Below are positions 49,143-58,229 of a DNA stretch of 64,000 nt, piece after piece. Source of the stretch: Falsiroseomonas sp051433165 (GTDB lineage Bacteria; Pseudomonadota; Alphaproteobacteria; Acetobacterales; Acetobacteraceae); contig NZ_JBHMFS010000008.1 of NCBI RefSeq assembly GCF_051433165.1, positions 151,056-215,055 of the forward strand, read 5' to 3'. A model generated the notes under the pieces. It was not told the DNA's origin. It saw nothing but the letters and a program-made list of their open reading frames with translations, and did no database searches. The position numbers and the translations under genes were made by a program. Positions within the stretch are counted from its first letter, which is position 1. Every line of letters starts with the position of its first letter.

Positions 49143-49598
49143 CTATTCCTTCGGGGTCTGTCGGCGCGCCTCGGCCTGAAGCAGACGGATCGCCTCCTCC
49201 AATGCCGCCAGCGTGCCCTCGGGCAGGGCGGCGCGAAAGGCGGCATCGCGTTCGCGGGCGGCCTGCATCAGGCCCTGCTGCAAAGTCGTGCCCTCGGCCG
49301 AAAGGCGCAGCGCCACCTCCCGCGCATCCTGCGCGCCGGTCGCCCGCTCCACCAGGCCGCGCGCCACCAGCGCCTTCACGGCGCGGGACGCCTGCGCCTT
49401 GTCCAGCCCGGATTCGCGCGCCAGGTCGCGCAGGGTCAGCGGCGCGAAGCCGCCGAGCAGCGCCAGGATGCGCCATTCCATCAGGCTCACGCCGAAATCT
49501 TGCCGATAGCGCCGCGCCGCGCCGCGGCTCAGCGCATTGGCCAGGCGGTGGATGCGGTAGGACAGCAAATCGCGAATGGTCGCGGGCGGATCGGACAT
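49143..49598 (-). CDS. MarR-family transcriptional regulator
   Basis: A 151-residue winged-helix regulator. LMEWRILALLGGFAPLTLRDLARESGLDKAQASRAVKALVARGLVER is the MarR DNA-binding core (helix-turn-helix around residues 50-95, read in parts), followed by the beta-wing QDAREVALRLSAEG. MarR proteins bind palindromes as dimers and release them on binding phenolic or similar ligands. The ATG at 49598 is chosen; ATGs at 49613 and 49634 are in frame. It lies directly ahead of the cyclase gene in the same operon. Confidence 0.88.
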   Translation of the reverse strand: MSDPPATIRDLLSYRIHRLANALSRGAARRYRQDFGVSLMEWRILALLGGFAPLTLRDLARESGLDKAQASRAVKALVARGLVERATGAQDAREVALRLSAEGTTLQQGLMQAARERDAAFRAALPEGTLAALEEAIRLLQAEARRQTPKE

Positions 49599-49694
49599 CG
49601 CGCCGAGGATCATGAGGGCGATTGACCGCGTCAACCTTCAACACCCCCGAAATCTCGCCCCGAAATCGCCGCAGGTCGGCAGCAGGATGCGACC

Positions 49695-50708
49695 ATGTCC
49701 ACGCAGACCGCCACCCGCCTGCCCCCGCTGCCGCTCGGCGCCACCGCGCGCCCGGCGCTTTCCGTCGTCGTGCCCGCCTATAATGAGCAGGAGGTGCTGC
49801 CCATCTTCCACGCCAGGCTGGTCCCGGTGATGGAGGGAATCGGCCTGCCGTGGGAGGTGGTCTATGTGAATGACGGCTCCCGCGACGGCACGCTGGGCGT
49901 CATGCTCGGCCTGCGAGCGGCGGATTCGCGCGTGTCGGTGGTCAATCTCAGCCGGAATTTCGGCAAGGAAATCGCGCTGACCGCGGGGCTGGACCATGCG
50001 GGGGCGGACCAGGCGGTGGTGGTGATCGACGCCGACCTGCAGGACCCGCCGGAGGTCATTCCAGACCTCGTCGCCGCCTGGCAGCAGGGTTTCGACGTCG
50101 CCTATGCCCGCCGCCGCGCGCGCCTGGGCGAGACCTGGCTGAAGAAGGCCACCGCCGCGGGCTTCTACCGCGTGATGAAGCGCATCGGCGGCAAGGTGGA
50201 CCTGCCCGCCGATACCGGCGATTTCCGGCTGATGAGCCGCCGCGCGCTGGATGCGCTGCTGGGCCTGCGCGAACAGCACCGCTTCATGAAGGGCCTGTTC
50301 GCCTGGGTCGGCTTCCCCTCCACCCCCGTGCTGTATGACCGGGACCCGCGGGCGGCCGGCGAGTCGAGCTGGAACTACTGGAAGCTGTGGAACCTGTCGC
50401 TGGAGGGGATCACCGCCTTCACCGTGGGGCCGCTGAAGATCGCCACCTATCTCGGCCTGCTGACGGCGATCGCGGCGCTGGTCTATGGCGTGCTGATCAT
50501 CATCCGCACCATCCTCTACGGCAATCCGGTGGCCGGCTACCCGAGCCTGATGGCGGTGGTGCTGTTCCTCGGCGGCGTGCAGCTGACGACGCTGGGCATC
50601 ATCGGCGAGTATCTCGGCCGCATCTTCAACGAAACGAAGCGCCGGCCGCTTTACGTCGTGGAGCGCCACATCCCGAGCGAGACGGATCAGCGGCAGCCGA
50701 TGAGCTGA
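49695..50708 (+). CDS. Polyprenyl-phosphate glycosyltransferase, GtrB/DPM type
   Basis: A 337-residue GT2 enzyme. The catalytic domain has VVVPAYNEQEVLP, YVNDGSRDGT, the DXD-like VVVIDADLQDPPEVI and the SSWNYWKLWNLSLEGI acceptor region. Two C-terminal membrane helices (LGLLTAIAALVYGVLIII; LMAVVLFLGGVQLTTLGII) anchor it, as in GtrB/ArnC. Such enzymes load a sugar on undecaprenyl phosphate for use by membrane glycosyltransferases at the outer face; the genes at 50687 and 59853 could be the users. The 3' end overlaps the convergent gene by 22 bases. Confidence 0.88.
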   Translation: MSTQTATRLPPLPLGATARPALSVVVPAYNEQEVLPIFHARLVPVMEGIGLPWEVVYVNDGSRDGTLGVMLGLRAADSRVSVVNLSRNFGKEIALTAGLDHAGADQAVVVIDADLQDPPEVIPDLVAAWQQGFDVAYARRRARLGETWLKKATAAGFYRVMKRIGGKVDLPADTGDFRLMSRRALDALLGLREQHRFMKGLFAWVGFPSTPVLYDRDPRAAGESSWNYWKLWNLSLEGITAFTVGPLKIATYLGLLTAIAALVYGVLIIIRTILYGNPVAGYPSLMAVVLFLGGVQLTTLGIIGEYLGRIFNETKRRPLYVVERHIPSETDQRQPMS

Positions 50709-52273
50709 CCTCCGGACGCCGGGCCCATCGGGCGGCAATCGGCGGCCGCTGGAACCAGCGGCAGCAGGCTGGGCTGCGCGGCGGGCAGGAACAGGCGCAG
50801 CTCGCCCGGCGCCAGCGGGGCCGAGGCCAGCGCCTCGTCGCGGCAGATGGGCGCCTCGCGCCAACGGGCGACATACATGGTGCTGCCGGGGACGGCGCGT
50901 TCGGCGGCCAGGGCCAGGATTTCGAGGGTCAGCGGCTGGCTGCCGGCGGCATCGGGCGGGGTCACGCAGTGCCAGCTCGGCAGCAGGGTCAGCGCCCGCG
51001 CGGTGGCGAATTCGGCGCGCAGTGCGGGCGCATCGATGTGCCACGCCGGGCGGGCCTGCGCCCATTCGGCGATGGCTGCGCGCAGTGGTGAGGCGTCGGC
51101 GAATTGCAGCAGCCCTGCCACCAGGCACAGCACCGGCCGCACCCGCGCCAGCAGCACCATCCCCGCCAGCAGCAGCGCATAGCCCACCGGCCAGAAGAAG
51201 CGGCCGGAGGCGCGGAACTGCTCCAGCACCGCAGGCGCCGGGCCGAGGTCGAGCACGATGCGCTGTCCGAACCCCACCTGGAAGGACGCCGCCAGCGCCG
51301 TCAGCCCGAGCAGCACCACCGCCAGCCCGGCATGGCGGCCCAGCTTGCGCCAGGCAAAGCGCGGCCGCAGCAGCAGCCCTATCAGCAGCGCCGCCAGCAG
51401 GCCGAAGCCGAGCCAGTTGTAACCCTCCCACCCGCCATGCCCCGTGGCATCGAGCTGCGGGGACCAGGGCCAGCCGGAAAACAGGGACCCCGCCGGCCAG
51501 AAGGGTGAGAGCAGGTTCAGCGCATAGCGCCCGTAGCCGCCATCGCCCTGCGCGCCGAGATAGCCGAAGCTCGCCATCACCCCGGCCACCGCGCCGAGGC
51601 AGACCGCCACCGCCAGCGCCGGGCCGATGAACGCCTCCCCGCGCAGCAACCGCGTCGCCGGCACCGCGCCGAGCAGCGCCAGCGTCATCGCCGCCAGATA
51701 CGGGTGCACCAGCAGCGCCGCCACCTGCAGCACCCCCGCCGCCAGCCACAGCGAAACGCGCGGCCGTGTCACCAGCCGCAGATAGATCCCCAATCCCAGC
51801 AGCAGCAAAAAATGCCCGCACAGCGCCGCATGCCCGAAGCGCCCGATCCAGGCCGGCATGGACGCCGCGGCGAGCGCGATGCCGAGCGCCGGCAGCAAGC
51901 GCTTCTCGCCCGCGGACCGCAGCGCGAAGACAGCGGCAATCGGCTGCGCCACCCAGGCCAGCCCATAGAACAGCCCGACGCCGTGAAACCCCTCCGGCAG
52001 CCAGGCGCGCATCGCCTTCAGCGCCAGCGCCAGAAGCGGGATGGAATCGGCGAAGGCGGTGTTCATCCCGCCCGCCTGGGTGTTGAGGTTCAGCGCCAGG
52101 GTCGGCGGCCAGCGCCAGGCATCGGCCACCAGGTAGCGCTGCGCCACCATGTGCTGCGCCGCGTCGCCCGCCGGGCGCCAGCCCTGCCCCGCCACCGGAA
52201 ACAGGACATCCAGCGGAAACACCCACAGCGCCAGCCCGAGGCCAAGGGCGAGCGCCGCCAGGTAGGATAGCAT
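50687..52273 (-). CDS. Polytopic membrane protein, DUF6311-like
   Basis: A 528-residue protein with about ten membrane helices by eye (for example YLAALALGLGLALWVFPLDVL; HFLLLLGLGIYLRLV; LAVVLLGLTALAASF) and a C-terminal periplasmic part. The early stretch GDAAQHMVAQRYLV and the overall plan suggest a GT-C-like membrane glycosyltransferase of the DUF6311 type; I am not certain of the family. The start ATG at 52273 precedes the first helix; no better upstream start exists before the small gene at 52327. It probably uses a lipid-linked sugar in surface polysaccharide assembly. Confidence 0.65.
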   Translation of the reverse strand: MLSYLAALALGLGLALWVFPLDVLFPVAGQGWRPAGDAAQHMVAQRYLVADAWRWPPTLALNLNTQAGGMNTAFADSIPLLALALKAMRAWLPEGFHGVGLFYGLAWVAQPIAAVFALRSAGEKRLLPALGIALAAASMPAWIGRFGHAALCGHFLLLLGLGIYLRLVTRPRVSLWLAAGVLQVAALLVHPYLAAMTLALLGAVPATRLLRGEAFIGPALAVAVCLGAVAGVMASFGYLGAQGDGGYGRYALNLLSPFWPAGSLFSGWPWSPQLDATGHGGWEGYNWLGFGLLAALLIGLLLRPRFAWRKLGRHAGLAVVLLGLTALAASFQVGFGQRIVLDLGPAPAVLEQFRASGRFFWPVGYALLLAGMVLLARVRPVLCLVAGLLQFADASPLRAAIAEWAQARPAWHIDAPALRAEFATARALTLLPSWHCVTPPDAAGSQPLTLEILALAAERAVPGSTMYVARWREAPICRDEALASAPLAPGELRLFLPAAQPSLLPLVPAAADCRPMGPASGGQLIGCR

Positions 52274-52326
52274 CGCGGTCTGGCGGTCGGTCAGCGTGGC
52301 GGCCCTTGGGATGGAGGCCGCGTCGT

Positions 52327-52569
52327 CTACAGCAACTTCGCCGCGGCGGAAATCGTCGCCCAGCCCTGCCCCGGCACCCCGTAGGCCAGCAGCCCCACCG
52401 CACCCCAGACGACCGCAGAAAGCGCCACCGCCCAGACCAGGCCGCGCGCGGGGCTGCGCCGGTGCAAGGCGGGCCGTGCCCAGCGCGCACCGGTACGGTT
52501 CGGCGGCTTCGGCGGGGCAGGCGTCTCGGGACGCGAAGGCGGAGCTTTGCGGCGCGCCGGGTTGTCCAT
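52327..52569 (-). CDS. Small single-span membrane protein
   Basis: An 80-residue protein with a Pro/Arg-rich N-terminal half (about 1-45) and one membrane helix (LVWAVALSAVVWGAVGLLAYGV) near residues 47-68. No family is recognised. Its stop is 54 bases before the start of the polytopic protein on the same strand, so it is probably a partner of that protein. The 262-base gap between this gene and 52832 holds both divergent promoters; no clear boxes were seen. Confidence 0.55.
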   Translation of the reverse strand: MDNPARRKAPPSRPETPAPPKPPNRTGARWARPALHRRSPARGLVWAVALSAVVWGAVGLLAYGVPGQGWATISAAAKLL

Positions 52570-52831
52570 GCCCAATTATGGCACAATCGGGGCGGAAACG
52601 GGCCGGGAAAAGCGGCGGTGGCGTGATTTTTTCGTGGTTCCGCAGGGCTTGGAGCTGCCGCCACAATCCCGCCGCAAGCGCGTCGCAAACCCGCCCGGCC
52701 CAGTGACTATTGCACTTCCCAAGGGAATGGACCTCGACCTGATCCGCCACTGGCCATGTGCCTGGGGGGATCGGCCAGGGGAACGGTCCCATCAAACCGC
52801 GCGGCCCCCCGCCGCATCATGAGGACCCTCC

Positions 52832-53563
52832 ATGCCTGGCCTGGAAGTTGTCCATGCATTGGTTCGAGAGCCCGAAACCCGCGGCTCGATCTTCGCCTAC
52901 GCCCCTTCGGCCATGGAGCTGCATGGGCCGACGCTGACGGCCGCGCCGACGGCCCAGGCCTTCGCCAAGCGCGCGCTGGATGTGCTCGGCGCCGCCACGC
53001 TGCTGCTGTTCTGCCTGCCGGTTTTCGTGGTCATCGCCGCCCTGGTGAAGCTGGATGGCGGCGCCGCCTTCTACGCGCATGAGCGCGTCGGCCGTGGCGG
53101 ACGCCTGTTCGGCTGCCTGAAGTTCCGTTCCATGGTGGCCGACGCCGACCGTCGCCTGGCCGCGCTGCTGGACCGGGACCCGCAGGCCCGCGCGGAGTGG
53201 GAGGCGACGCGCAAGCTGAAGGCCGACCCGCGCGTGACCGCCATCGGCCGCTTCCTGCGCGCCACCTCGCTGGATGAGCTGCCGCAGATCATCAATGTGC
53301 TGAAGGGCGAGATGAGCCTGGTTGGCCCCCGCCCGGTGCAGGCGGCCGAACTCGCGGTCTATTACGGCCCGGCCTCCGCGCATTACATGGCCGTGCGTCC
53401 CGGCATCACCGGCCCCTGGCAGGTCAGCGGCCGCAACGACACCTCCTACGCCCAGCGCGTGGCGCTGGATGTGGCCTATGCCCGGCACCCCTCCGTGCTG
53501 AACGATCTGCGCATCCTGCTCCGCACGCCGATGGCGGTGCTGGCGCGGCGCGGCGCCTACTAG
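52832..53563 (+). CDS. Priming sugar-phosphate transferase (WcaJ/ExoY family)
   Basis: A 243-residue bacterial sugar transferase that places the first sugar phosphate on undecaprenyl phosphate to start exopolysaccharide synthesis. One N-terminal hydrophobic helix (VLGAATLLLFCLPVFVVIAAL) is followed by the catalytic region HERVGRGGRLFGCLKFRSM, DELPQIINVLKGEMSLVGPRP and VRPGITGPWQVSGRN. The length fits the short ExoY-like class. It is the first gene of the main exopolysaccharide run (52832-59898). Confidence 0.92.
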   Translation: MPGLEVVHALVREPETRGSIFAYAPSAMELHGPTLTAAPTAQAFAKRALDVLGAATLLLFCLPVFVVIAALVKLDGGAAFYAHERVGRGGRLFGCLKFRSMVADADRRLAALLDRDPQARAEWEATRKLKADPRVTAIGRFLRATSLDELPQIINVLKGEMSLVGPRPVQAAELAVYYGPASAHYMAVRPGITGPWQVSGRNDTSYAQRVALDVAYARHPSVLNDLRILLRTPMAVLARRGAY

Positions 53564-53630
53564 GAGCGCGCCGCTTCCCATCGGCGGCGGCACGGGGCAT
53601 ATCCCGACGCGACTCAACCAGGGATAGGCC

Positions 53631-55184
53631 TTGGCGGCCCATCAGGCAGGAATGGCGCAGGTCATGGCCAATTCGGCCGAACATCGCGCCTCCGGCGGGC
53701 GGCTTCTTTCGGGTACCTTGTGGAATGCCGCCGGGCGTGGGCTTCCGTTGCTTCTCGCGCTGGCGCTGACGCCGGTTCTCATCGGCCAGATGGGCGTGGA
53801 TCGCTGGGGATTGTTCACCCTGGCCCTCGCCCTGGTCGGTGTGTTCGGCGTGTTCGACCTCGGCGTCGGTGCCGCACTGACCCGGGCGCTGTCCGCCCGC
53901 ATCGGCGTCGGTGAGATCGAGGGCGCGGCGGAATTGGCCGGCGCCGCCATCAGCGCGCTGGCGCTACTTTCCGCCGTCATCGCCGCCCTGGCCTTCGCCT
54001 TCATCCCCGCCTTGGTGACCGGCGTGCTGAACACGCCACCGGAATTGCAGGCGGAGGCCATCACCGCCTTCCGCTGGCTGTGCGCTGCGGCGCCGCTGGT
54101 GGTGGTGAATGCCGCGCTCTGGGGCACGCTGGCGGCGCATCAGCGGTTCCGGGAGGCCAACCTTGCCGCCATTCCGGTCGCCATCTTCTATTATCTCGGC
54201 CCGGTCCTGGTGCTGATGGTCTGGCAGAGCCTGGTCGGCGTGATCCTGGCGCTGCTGGCCTGCCGGCTGGCCAATACCCTGTCCTATGCCTGGCTGGCGC
54301 GGCGGGACCTGCCCGGGCTGCGCCCCGCCTGGCCATCCTGGAAGCTTGTCGCGCCACTGCTGCGGATGGGCGGGTGGATGAGCGCATCCGGCGTGCTGAC
54401 CCAGGCGCTGCTCTATGCCGACCGCTTCCTGGTGGGCGCGCTGCTGACGCTGGCGGCCGTCGCCTACTACGCCACGCCGCTCGATCTGGTGATGCGGATG
54501 TGGATCTTGCCGGTGGCGGTCGCGCAGGCGCTGCTGCCGGCCATGGCCAGCGCCTACCTCTCCCATACCGAGGCCACCGCCGGGCTGCTGCGCCGTGGCG
54601 CGCTGCTGGTGATGGCTGCGGTGCTGCCGGCCTGCCTGGTGCTGGTGGTCTGGGGGCCGGAAATCCTCGGTCTGTGGCTCGGCGCGGAATTCGAGGCCGG
54701 CGGCGGGCGGGTGCTGCAGATCCTGGCCGTCGGCGTGTTCTTCTCCTGCGCCGCCTTCGCCCCCGGCGCGCTGCTGGACGCGATCGGGCGGCCGGATGCC
54801 AATGCGAAGTGGCAGTTGCTGCAGGCGGTGATTTTCCTGCCGCTTTCCGCCCTGCTGCTGATGTCCTCCGGCATCGAGGGGGCTGCCGCCGCCTGGGCGC
54901 TACGCTGCGCCACCGATGTCTTTGGCCGGCTGTGGCTGGTGACCCGGCTCTACCCCCCGGCCGGCGAGGCCGCGCGTCAGCTTGCCCTGCCGCTATTCGC
55001 CGGCGGCCTGGGCCTCGCCATCCTGCTGCCCGGCCTGTTGCCGATCCCCCTCGCCTTGCTGGCGCTGGCCGCCTTCACCGCCGCCGGCACCCTGGCCCTG
55101 ACCGCGGCGGAGCGCCGCGACGCGCGCGGCCTGCTTCGTCGCCCCTGGCGCATCCGCGCCGTGCTGCGCGGGGAAGCTGCATGA
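53631..55184 (+). CDS. Polysaccharide flippase (Wzx/MATE-like)
   Basis: A 517-residue polytopic protein with about 12-14 helices. The start region GTLWNAAGRGLPLLLALALTPVLIGQMGVDRWG (read in parts) is typical of O-antigen/exopolysaccharide flippases, which move lipid-linked repeat units across the inner membrane. The start is uncertain: TTG 53631 with an AGGGA site, or ATG 53652 or 53664. The stop overlaps the next glycosyltransferase gene by ATGA. Confidence 0.85.
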   Translation: MAAHQAGMAQVMANSAEHRASGGRLLSGTLWNAAGRGLPLLLALALTPVLIGQMGVDRWGLFTLALALVGVFGVFDLGVGAALTRALSARIGVGEIEGAAELAGAAISALALLSAVIAALAFAFIPALVTGVLNTPPELQAEAITAFRWLCAAAPLVVVNAALWGTLAAHQRFREANLAAIPVAIFYYLGPVLVLMVWQSLVGVILALLACRLANTLSYAWLARRDLPGLRPAWPSWKLVAPLLRMGGWMSASGVLTQALLYADRFLVGALLTLAAVAYYATPLDLVMRMWILPVAVAQALLPAMASAYLSHTEATAGLLRRGALLVMAAVLPACLVLVVWGPEILGLWLGAEFEAGGGRVLQILAVGVFFSCAAFAPGALLDAIGRPDANAKWQLLQAVIFLPLSALLLMSSGIEGAAAAWALRCATDVFGRLWLVTRLYPPAGEAARQLALPLFAGGLGLAILLPGLLPIPLALLALAAFTAAGTLALTAAERRDARGLLRRPWRIRAVLRGEAA

Positions 55185-56224
55185 AGCTCGCCATCAACGC
55201 CAGATTCCTGACCCAGAAGATGAGCGGCGTGCAGCGCTTTGCGCGGGAGGTGGTGACGGCACTGGCTGCCACCGGCCACCCCATCCGCCTGCTTGCCCCG
55301 CCCGGCGCGCCGGACGAATTTGCCGGCCTGCCGGTGGAGCGCATCGGCCGCCGCACCGGCCAGCCCTGGGAACAATTCGACCTGCCCGGTGCGCTAGCGG
55401 GCCAGCATCTGCTGAACCTCGGCAACACCGCGCCGCTGCGGGTGGGCGGGGCGCAGACCCTGGTGATCCACGACGCCGGAGTCTTCGACACGCCCGAGAG
55501 CTATTCCTTCGCCTTCCGCGCCTGGTACCGCGCCCTGCACTGGACCCTGCCGCGTCGCGGCGCCCGCATCGTCACCGTCTCCGAGTTTTCGCGCGCCCGG
55601 CTCTCGCTGCATCTGGGGCTGCCCGCCGCGCGGATCGGCGTGATGGCGGAAGGCGGCGAACATGCGCTGCGCGATCCGGCAGACCCCGCGGTGCTGGCGA
55701 AGCACGGCCTGCAACCCGGCCGCTTCGTGCTGGCCGTCGGCACCCGCGCCGCGCACAAGAACCTGGATGCGCTGCGCGATGCGGTGGCGCTGCTGGCCGC
55801 CCGCGGCATGAAGCTGGCCGTGGCCGGCGCGGCCGATGCCAGCGTGTTCCGCAATGCCGGGGATGTCGATGCGGCTGTGGCGCTCGGCCGGGTCAGCGAT
55901 GGTGAGCTGCGCGCGCTGTATGAAGCGGCGCTCTGCCTCATCTTCCCCTCCCGCTACGAAGGCTTCGGCCTGCCGCCGCTGGAGGCGATGTGGTGCGGCT
56001 GCCCGGTGCTGGCGGCCGCCGCCGGCGCGGTGCCGGAAGTGTGCGGTGACGCCGCCTTGTGGTTCGACGCGGAAGGCCCGAACACCCCCGCCGCGGCACT
56101 CACCCGGCTGCTGGACGACCCCTTCCTGGCCGAGCATCTGCGCCTCGCCGGCCGTACCCGTGCCGACACCTTTTCCTGGCCCGCCGCGGCGGACCGGCTG
56201 CTAGGCCTGTTGGAGCCTCGATGA
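55181..56224 (+). CDS. Glycosyltransferase family 4 protein
   Basis: A 347-residue GT-B enzyme. It begins MKLAINARFLTQKMSGVQRF, and the C-terminal donor site is FPSRYEGFGLPPLEAMWCGC with GAVPEVCGDAALWFD. Such enzymes add sugars from nucleotide donors with retained configuration. Sugar and acceptor are unknown. It is coupled by ATGA overlaps to the flippase before and the glycosyltransferase after. Confidence 0.9.
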   Translation: MKLAINARFLTQKMSGVQRFAREVVTALAATGHPIRLLAPPGAPDEFAGLPVERIGRRTGQPWEQFDLPGALAGQHLLNLGNTAPLRVGGAQTLVIHDAGVFDTPESYSFAFRAWYRALHWTLPRRGARIVTVSEFSRARLSLHLGLPAARIGVMAEGGEHALRDPADPAVLAKHGLQPGRFVLAVGTRAAHKNLDALRDAVALLAARGMKLAVAGAADASVFRNAGDVDAAVALGRVSDGELRALYEAALCLIFPSRYEGFGLPPLEAMWCGCPVLAAAAGAVPEVCGDAALWFDAEGPNTPAAALTRLLDDPFLAEHLRLAGRTRADTFSWPAAADRLLGLLEPR

Positions 56225-57339
56225 AGACCGCCATCATCCATGAGTGGCTGGACAGCTACGCCGGGTCGGAGCGGGTGCTGGAGCAGTTGTTCGAGATCTT
56301 CCCCGACGCCGACCTGCATGTGGTGTGCGACTTCCTGCCCGAGGCGGAGCGCCGCTTTCTCGGCGGAAGGGTGCCGCGCACCTCCTTCATCCAGCGGCTG
56401 CCGCGGGCACGGCAATGGTTCCGCTACTACCTGGGTCTGATGCCGATCGCGGTGGAGCAATTCGACCTCTCGGGCTATGATCTGGTCGTGTCTTCCTCCC
56501 ACGCCGTTGCCAAGGGGGTGCTGACCGGCCCGGGGACGCTGCATGTCAGCTACGTCCACAGCCCGATGCGCTACGCCTGGGATCTCCAGCACCAGTATCT
56601 GCGCCAGGCGCGGATGGAACGCGGCGTGAAGGGCGCGCTGACGCGCTGGCTTCTGTCGCGCATGCGGGCCTGGGATTTCGCCTCCGGCGCGCGACCGGAT
56701 GTGATCGCCGCCAACAGCGCCTGGATCGCCGAGCGAATCCGCAAATCCTGGCGGCGGGAGAGTGTGGTGGTGCACCCGCCGGTGGACCTGGATGGCTTTC
56801 CCTTCCAAGCCAACAAGGGCGCGGATTACGTCGTCGCCTCCCGCCTCGTGCCCTACAAGCGCATCGACCTGATCGCGGAGGCCTTCCGCCGCATGCCGGA
56901 CCGCCGCCTGGTCATCGCCGGCGATGGGTCGGAGATGGGCCGGGTGCGCGATGCGGCGGGTGATGCGCAGAACATCGCCATTCGCGGCCGTATCAGCCAG
57001 CCCGACCTCGTCGCCCTGCTCGCCTCCGCCCGCGCCTATGTCTTCGCGGCGGAGGAGGATTTCGGCATCGGCATGGTGGAGGCCCAGGCCTGCGGCACGC
57101 CGCTGATCGCCTATGGCCGCGGCGGCGCCACGGACATCGTCCAGCCCGACATTACGGGCGTGCTGTTCCCGCACCAGACCCCGGAGAGTCTCATCCAAGC
57201 CGTGACACGATTTGAGACCCTTGCGATCTCGCCCGACGCCTGCCGCGCCAACGCCCAGCGCTTCTCCCGCGCCGTCTTCCGGGACCGCATGCGGGCGGTG
57301 GTACGGGATGCGCTCGTCGCGCGCGGGATGGCCGCATGA
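56221..57339 (+). CDS. Glycosyltransferase family 4 protein
   Basis: A 372-residue GT-B enzyme. The N-terminal IIHEWLDSYAGSERVLEQL and YVHSPMRYAWDL are the usual stretches of mannosyl- or rhamnosyltransferase-like members, and the donor site is AEEDFGIGMVEAQACGTPLIA followed by GGATDIV. Cytoplasmic, extending the exopolysaccharide repeat unit. ATGA overlaps on both sides show tight coupling. Confidence 0.9.
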   Translation: MKTAIIHEWLDSYAGSERVLEQLFEIFPDADLHVVCDFLPEAERRFLGGRVPRTSFIQRLPRARQWFRYYLGLMPIAVEQFDLSGYDLVVSSSHAVAKGVLTGPGTLHVSYVHSPMRYAWDLQHQYLRQARMERGVKGALTRWLLSRMRAWDFASGARPDVIAANSAWIAERIRKSWRRESVVVHPPVDLDGFPFQANKGADYVVASRLVPYKRIDLIAEAFRRMPDRRLVIAGDGSEMGRVRDAAGDAQNIAIRGRISQPDLVALLASARAYVFAAEEDFGIGMVEAQACGTPLIAYGRGGATDIVQPDITGVLFPHQTPESLIQAVTRFETLAISPDACRANAQRFSRAVFRDRMRAVVRDALVARGMAA

Positions 57340-58229
57340 CGCTGCGGTTCAGCCTGGTCCTGGCAACACGGGGCCGCACCACGGAGCTGGTGGAGTTTCT
57401 CGACAGCGTCGCGCTGCAATCCCGCGACGATGTCGAGGTGATCGTGGTGGACCAGAACGAGGATGGCCGCCTGGCGCCGCTGCTCGCACCCTATGCGGGG
57501 CGGCTGCGGGTGACGCATCTGCGATCCTCCATCGCGCGCGCCAACCATGCCCGCAACCTCGGCCTGCGCCAGGCGCGTGGCGCGCTGGTCAGCTTTCCCG
57601 ATGATGACTGCCTGTACCCGCCGGGGCTGCTGGCCCGCGTCGATGCCGCCTTCCAGGCCGACCCGGTTCTGGCGATCCTGACCGGGCCTGCGGAAAATCC
57701 GGCCGGCGGCCTCGGCTCCGGCCGCTGGCGGCAGGAAGCCGGGGCGATCACCGCCGCCAATGCCTGGACCAGCGTCATCGAATTCAACCTGTGGCTCCAC
57801 CGCGACCTGGCGCTGCGCCTCGGCGGCTATGACGAAACGATGGGGCCGGGCACGACGCTTGGCTCGGCGGAGGGCAATGATCTGGTGCTGCGCGCCGTGA
57901 CCGTCGGCTACAGGGCGATCTACGACCCTGCCTTGCGCGTCATCCACCCGGACAAGCGGCTGTCGGAAGTCGCGGTGGCGCGGGCCTGGCTGTATGGCAA
58001 CGGCCTCGGCTTCGCGCTGCGGCGGCATTCCGTGCCGGCCAGCGTCTGGGCGCCCTTCGCGATCCGTCCCCTTGGCGGTGTGGCGTTGAGCCTGCTGCGG
58101 CTGCGGCCACGGGATGCGGCCTATTACGGCATGACCTTCCTCGGCCGGCTGCGCGGCTACATCCGCCGCGACGCAACGGCCGGGCGCATCCGCCCGGCCA
58201 TCCAGGGCCGCCCCCTGGACCACGGCTGA
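57336..58229 (+). CDS. Glycosyltransferase family 2 protein
   Basis: A 297-residue GT-A enzyme. FSLVLATRGRTTELVEFLDS gives the donor-binding start, IVVDQNEDG the first acidic motif and VSFPDDDCLYPPGLL the DXD metal site; LGSAEGNDLVLRAV is the acceptor region. Inverting transfer to the growing repeat unit is expected. It is coupled to the gene before by ATGA and shares one base with the next gene. Confidence 0.88.
   Translation: MTLRFSLVLATRGRTTELVEFLDSVALQSRDDVEVIVVDQNEDGRLAPLLAPYAGRLRVTHLRSSIARANHARNLGLRQARGALVSFPDDDCLYPPGLLARVDAAFQADPVLAILTGPAENPAGGLGSGRWRQEAGAITAANAWTSVIEFNLWLHRDLALRLGGYDETMGPGTTLGSAEGNDLVLRAVTVGYRAIYDPALRVIHPDKRLSEVAVARAWLYGNGLGFALRRHSVPASVWAPFAIRPLGGVALSLLRLRPRDAAYYGMTFLGRLRGYIRRDATAGRIRPAIQGRPLDHG

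Noticed and set aside
49638..52688. A 1016-codon minus-strand frame over the glycosyltransferase region
   Set aside because: It is a shadow of the GT2 gene at 49695 and of the 50687 gene in another frame; no domain is recognisable.
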